From: CALGLS01 sp047626155
GTDB lineage: Bacteria > Bacteroidota > Bacteroidia > Chitinophagales > Saprospiraceae
Assembly (NCBI GenBank): GCA_047626155.1
Contig: JBLHRR010000003.1
Coordinates: forward strand, 1 to 64,000
Direction of reading: 5' to 3'
DNA: 64,000 nt
The position numbers and the translations under genes are program-made. The notes under the pieces were generated by a model. That model was not told where the DNA came from and made no database searches. It saw nothing but the letters and a program-made list of their open reading frames with translations. Positions 60,519 to 64,000 of the stretch are shown in pieces (within the stretch, counting starts at the first letter, position 1; every line of letters starts with the position of its first letter).

Positions 60519-63500
60519 TTATAAACCAGATGGATCAAATTGTCGAGCAACACCAAACCATTTTAGTGTACGTTCGCCTAAGCCATCTGCACTAACGTGA
60601 ATCAAATAAACACCACTTGCTACAGGAATACCTGCATTGTTCTTCAAGTCCCACTCCAGGTCTGGTAGGTATTGTCTATTACGAACAGATGGATTACTTT
60701 CTCCAACAGTAGACATCTCTTGCTCATCTCTCACATACTGACGGATAAATTTACCTTCCAAACTATAGATCGTTATCGTTGCTTTTGCAGGCAAGTTTGT
60801 GATCTTAACAATGTTAGAAAATTGATCTGTTTCATAATCAGAGAAACCGTAGTAAGGATTCGGTACGACAGAGATCGCATCTAAAGCCGTGTCTTTTTCC
60901 TCATCGCTTGTAACCTCTGTTGGTCCTAAGCCACGAGTATTAAAGAGGTAAGAAGGATTACCGTTATTGGTTCCTACTCCTTCGTAATTCTGATAAGCGT
61001 TATCAACTCGTAGGTGTACTGTTACATCATTAGGCACTAAACCTTCATCCCATGACAACATAGAAGTACCTTGATTAGCAAGTGTATAACTGGTCCATCT
61101 TACTTTACGCAATGCCTTAATCTTATTTACATTACTGGTAGGGTCGTTTGTTCTAAAGAGACCTTCTAAACCCATACATTCATCGTACTTCTCGTCTGTT
61201 ACATAAACCATGTGGTGGCCACCGTCATATACTTCTAATAAAGTATTCGGATTGATAAATCCACTTTGAATAAATCGCTCACTGGTTGGGTTCCAGATCA
61301 TATCACGACCTCTTGGTTCTGCGTCTTCCCCTCCTTCGAAATCATTCAAATCACAAATAGATTGAAATTCTCCCATATTGTTGAAAGATCCAGACGAGCA
61401 ATCATAAATCGAATTCTCCCCAAAGAAGATATTCAAACGTTCGCCTGTTTCTACATTGATTGCATAACCAGGGAAGTAACTCAATCCATTTGTACTGTTA
61501 TCTGTTGAACCGTCTAGGTTACGTGAAGCTCCAGCTCGAAGATCAAATTCAACGACATCTCCTTCAGTCGAATAACCGCTACCGAAATCTTCATAGAATT
61601 CACTCGCTGTTTCTACAACGATACAGCGACTCCACATGCTCTTATCAGCCGTCATTACGATATCAACGTTCGGCAACAAGTCCATGGTGTTACTAAATCG
61701 TACACTACCTGATGAAGTACTTCTCCAGGCAGGAGATAAGTAAGGCTGATTATTAGACTGTGGGTTCCAGTCACATAAAGTATAAGGAACCCAAGTACCA
61801 TCGCCAAGAGCGGCAAAAGAACTTTGTCGATCTAAGTCTGTGCTTGTCCCATTTGGTGGCTCTGTTTTGATGTAATCATAAATCGGAGGATCTGGGAATG
61901 GACCATCGTTGATACCTCCATCTGGAATACCTCCCAACCATTGAGGACCATCCGGATTGCTATAAACCTTAACGGCTTCAATTGTTCCGTTCGAGTCATC
62001 TGCATTATCTCCAGGTTCGTCGCTTTGAACGATTGCTACGGAAATACCGTACTCTTCGATCAATTGTTCATTGATCCTTTCGATGGTTTCATTCGATTCA
62101 AAAACTTCAGTATTCCCCGATAAATCTGTTGCCGTCAATACCCAGTTTACCTCTTCATCCAATTCACCATTTCCTTGGTCCTCATCAACAAGTTTCAATT
62201 CAAAGTCTGCTTCTACAACCTCTCTTGGGTTATAAACAAAGACATTTATTGGTCCTGCTCCTGTTTCATAAACCAGCGTACCATCAGAAGTTCCTGCCAT
62301 TATTTCTCTTGTCGTCTCTTCTGTAAGTCTTAGGCCTGACTCTCCAGCACCTACTCCATCTAGTCGGGTAACTTGGGGCTGATCACCATAACCAGCGTTA
62401 AGTATTCGGTCTATATTAGCTCTTGGAATAACCGTATAATAGGTATTACCATCTCCATCTCCAATATTCTTTTGGCTCCCAATGAAAGGTCTCGGTTGAC
62501 CTAAGCCTGAAGAAGGATCGAATTCTTCATAACTATTGAATCCATAAGCAATCGCACGATAGTAATATTTCTTATGGTTAATAAGTGGCTCTTGAGTAAA
62601 CAGATCTAAAGTTATTTCAAACGTGTGTCTGATTCCTGAATTACCTGCAGGTTTAGATACCCTGTCTACAGGTGTATAAAAACTCTCTTGCGAATTTAGT
62701 GGACTCTCTTGCGCGATCCAATTATATAGCTCCGCTACCCCATTTTTCTTATCTACCTGGGCTGCCAATCTGTAATGGTCAGGATCATTCAAATCAGATT
62801 CACCTGCACTTGAAGGAGAAGCAACTTGGTAAAGTAAATAACCTTCGAATACATACGAATCGTCCTCAATCGTCTCATCATCAGGTAATCGTAAATCTTT
62901 TTCAGTATACTGCTCATTCACATTATTAGTACGAGCCTCAATAGTATCGTTGCTCAACATCGCAACTACTTTACGGTCTAGTTCTAACCAATCAACATCT
63001 GGTGCATCAGGCCCATCGTTCTTTTCAAAACAGTTATCAAAAAGAGCTTGTGCTAAATCATCCGCAATAATAAGTTTAGATATAGCAGGAGCAGGATGGC
63101 TTACACTTGGTACCCATGGCATTCCGACAATCAGCTCATTTACTGAACCTGATTCCAGGCGGAATGGACCGGAAGCCTGAACGGTACGTCTGTCTCTTTC
63201 TGCTAATCCAGCTTGTGCCATACTAAAACCATTCGTTAAATCTGGTGCATCAGGAAAAGCATAATTAATAACGTTTGTATTGCCTGGGTTATATCCGTCT
63301 CCATCAGCAGTAAAAGGCGTTCCATCTCTCCATCTTCCTGACAAATAATTGTAATATTCATTCAGGTTATCTGGATCATCTGTTCCTGGAGGAGGTGGAG
63401 GCGTTTCTCCGCCATTATTATAATAAGTGAAGGAAGACATCCCTAGCTCTATAGTTGTATCAGCATCTATACCAGGAGGAGGAGTAATTAAAGTACCATC

Positions 63501-64000
63501 AGAAGCAAATACTTTAGGTGCCGTCGGACCTCTAAAGTAATCTACTCCAACCATTGGAATTTCGTCACAATAGGTTTCTACCCCCCCTGGACAACTGCAA
63601 CCAGTTTGTCCATCAAATGCATCTGCATTGTATACATACATTAAACTTCTGGAAGTATCACAACCAATGTAATCATCAGTAGAACATCCCAAATCTGGAT
63701 CAACCCACATCGCAAAGTAGCAGCTATCAATTGCAGATATCGCTCTATTAATTAGTTTGTATCTCTGAAAGGTCATGTTATTCAATTCGTCATTGGTTAC
63801 AAAACCAAATGCCTGAACCTGTACTTCCATACGAATTTGTGATCCACCAGTTTCTCCATGTTCATTACCTGCATCGTTATAAAACCAGGAAATGAGCTCA
63901 TCCGGATAAATTGGATTATCATCTGGACAACCCCGAATATCAATTTTTGGATAGTCCCCCTCTAAAGGTTCGTATTCACCATTACCGTTCGCATCAAAGA
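60519..64000 (-). CDS. Very large exported protein with T9SS-type C-terminal tail, partial
   Basis: The reading frame is open without a break from its stop at 60519 to the window edge, at least 1160 residues; the beginning lies outside. Seen segments include LFVDEDQGNGEL-type beta-rich text, the acidic FDANGNGEYEPLEGDYPKID with calcium-binding look, ITNLPAKATITIYSLEGKFI and LEWDLKNNAGIPVASGVYLI, the FnIII/T9SS-type C-terminal pattern. The tail lacks the standard final K-x-F/L motif and ends GVARQFDPSGL. It is followed downstream by the porV-like gene. Role is inferred as a secreted surface protein. Confidence 0.75.
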   Translation of the reverse strand, partial: FDANGNGEYEPLEGDYPKIDIRGCPDDNPIYPDELISWFYNDAGNEHGETGGSQIRMEVQVQAFGFVTNDELNNMTFQRYKLINRAISAIDSCYFAMWVDPDLGCSTDDYIGCDTSRSLMYVYNADAFDGQTGCSCPGGVETYCDEIPMVGVDYFRGPTAPKVFASDGTLITPPPGIDADTTIELGMSSFTYYNNGGETPPPPPGTDDPDNLNEYYNYLSGRWRDGTPFTADGDGYNPGNTNVINYAFPDAPDLTNGFSMAQAGLAERDRRTVQASGPFRLESGSVNELIVGMPWVPSVSHPAPAISKLIIADDLAQALFDNCFEKNDGPDAPDVDWLELDRKVVAMLSNDTIEARTNNVNEQYTEKDLRLPDDETIEDDSYVFEGYLLYQVASPSSAGESDLNDPDHYRLAAQVDKKNGVAELYNWIAQESPLNSQESFYTPVDRVSKPAGNSGIRHTFEITLDLFTQEPLINHKKYYYRAIAYGFNSYEEFDPSSGLGQPRPFIGSQKNIGDGDGNTYYTVIPRANIDRILNAGYGDQPQVTRLDGVGAGESGLRLTEETTREIMAGTSDGTLVYETGAGPINVFVYNPREVVEADFELKLVDEDQGNGELDEEVNWVLTATDLSGNTEVFESNETIERINEQLIEEYGISVAIVQSDEPGDNADDSNGTIEAVKVYSNPDGPQWLGGIPDGGINDGPFPDPPIYDYIKTEPPNGTSTDLDRQSSFAALGDGTWVPYTLCDWNPQSNNQPYLSPAWRSTSSGSVRFSNTMDLLPNVDIVMTADKSMWSRCIVVETASEFYEDFGSGYSTEGDVVEFDLRAGASRNLDGSTDNSTNGLSYFPGYAINVETGERLNIFFGENSIYDCSSGSFNNMGEFQSICDLNDFEGGEDAEPRGRDMIWNPTSERFIQSGFINPNTLLEVYDGGHHMVYVTDEKYDECMGLEGLFRTNDPTSNVNKIKALRKVRWTSYTLANQGTSMLSWDEGLVPNDVTVHLRVDNAYQNYEGVGTNNGNPSYLFNTRGLGPTEVTSDEEKDTALDAISVVPNPYYGFSDYETDQFSNIVKITNLPAKATITIYSLEGKFIRQYVRDEQEMSTVGESNPSVRNRQYLPDLEWDLKNNAGIPVASGVYLIHVSADGLGERTLKWFGVARQFDPSGL

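Overview
The window looks like a chromosomal segment of a Bacteroidota bacterium, most likely from the Saprospiria/Saprospiraceae side. The support is gene content: a PorV-family outer membrane protein of the type IX secretion system (T9SS), proteins with T9SS-type C-terminal tails, a SprB-repeat remnant, a TonB-dependent receptor with a carboxypeptidase-like N-terminal domain, LytTR two-component pairs, DUF3276, DUF4920 and DUF3127 proteins, and promoter-like TAnnTTTG boxes instead of Shine-Dalgarno sites. Base composition is moderate and coding density is high. Genus is not resolved from sequence alone.

Layout. 1-0.6 kb: two tandem copies (one cut by the window edge) of a tRNA-like gene with an about 94-nt variable arm. 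0.7-3.4 kb: TPR adenylate/guanylate cyclase and a DUF4920 lipoprotein. 3.6-4.2 kb: remnant of a surface protein. 4.5-12.5 kb: WG-repeat protein, then a peptide/nickel-type ABC importer (two binding lipoproteins, two permeases, no ATPase gene here). 13-17.9 kb: HU, a split transketolase, a cystathionine gamma-synthase/lyase, a TonB-C-domain protein. 17.9-19.9 kb: three broken genes. 20-25.8 kb: DUF3276, rhomboid protease, ArsC-like protein, DUF3127 protein with an SSB-like tail, a frameshifted mscS, DUF3108, flippase-like membrane protein. 25.9-38.2 kb: unknown gene, ruvC, TonB receptor with LytS/LytR-type pair, transglutaminase-like protein, YgiQ radical SAM protein, TPR histidine kinase with LytTR regulator. 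38.6-49.1 kb: TonB-like protein, glycosyltransferase, NodB-like T9SS protein, ECF sigma factor with an anti-sigma-like/beta-barrel protein and a lipoprotein, lgt. 49.3-52.2 kb: glgC and glgA. 52.4-64 kb: frameshifted M48-like protease, HAD hydrolase, alcohol dehydrogenase-like protein, heptaheme c-type cytochrome with TPRs, HIT protein, greA, porV-like gene and a very large tail-bearing protein running off the edge.

Genes that work together: the importer cluster; glgC plus glgA for glycogen; sigma factor, anti-sigma-like barrel and lipoprotein; TonB receptor plus LytS/LytR; PorV plus the adjacent large tail-bearing protein.

The most unusual items are the tRNA-like tandem genes, at least five families of short dispersed intergenic repeats (one of which is read in frame inside a DUF3108 gene), and a run of single-base frameshifts that either mark gene decay or consensus errors in the assembly.
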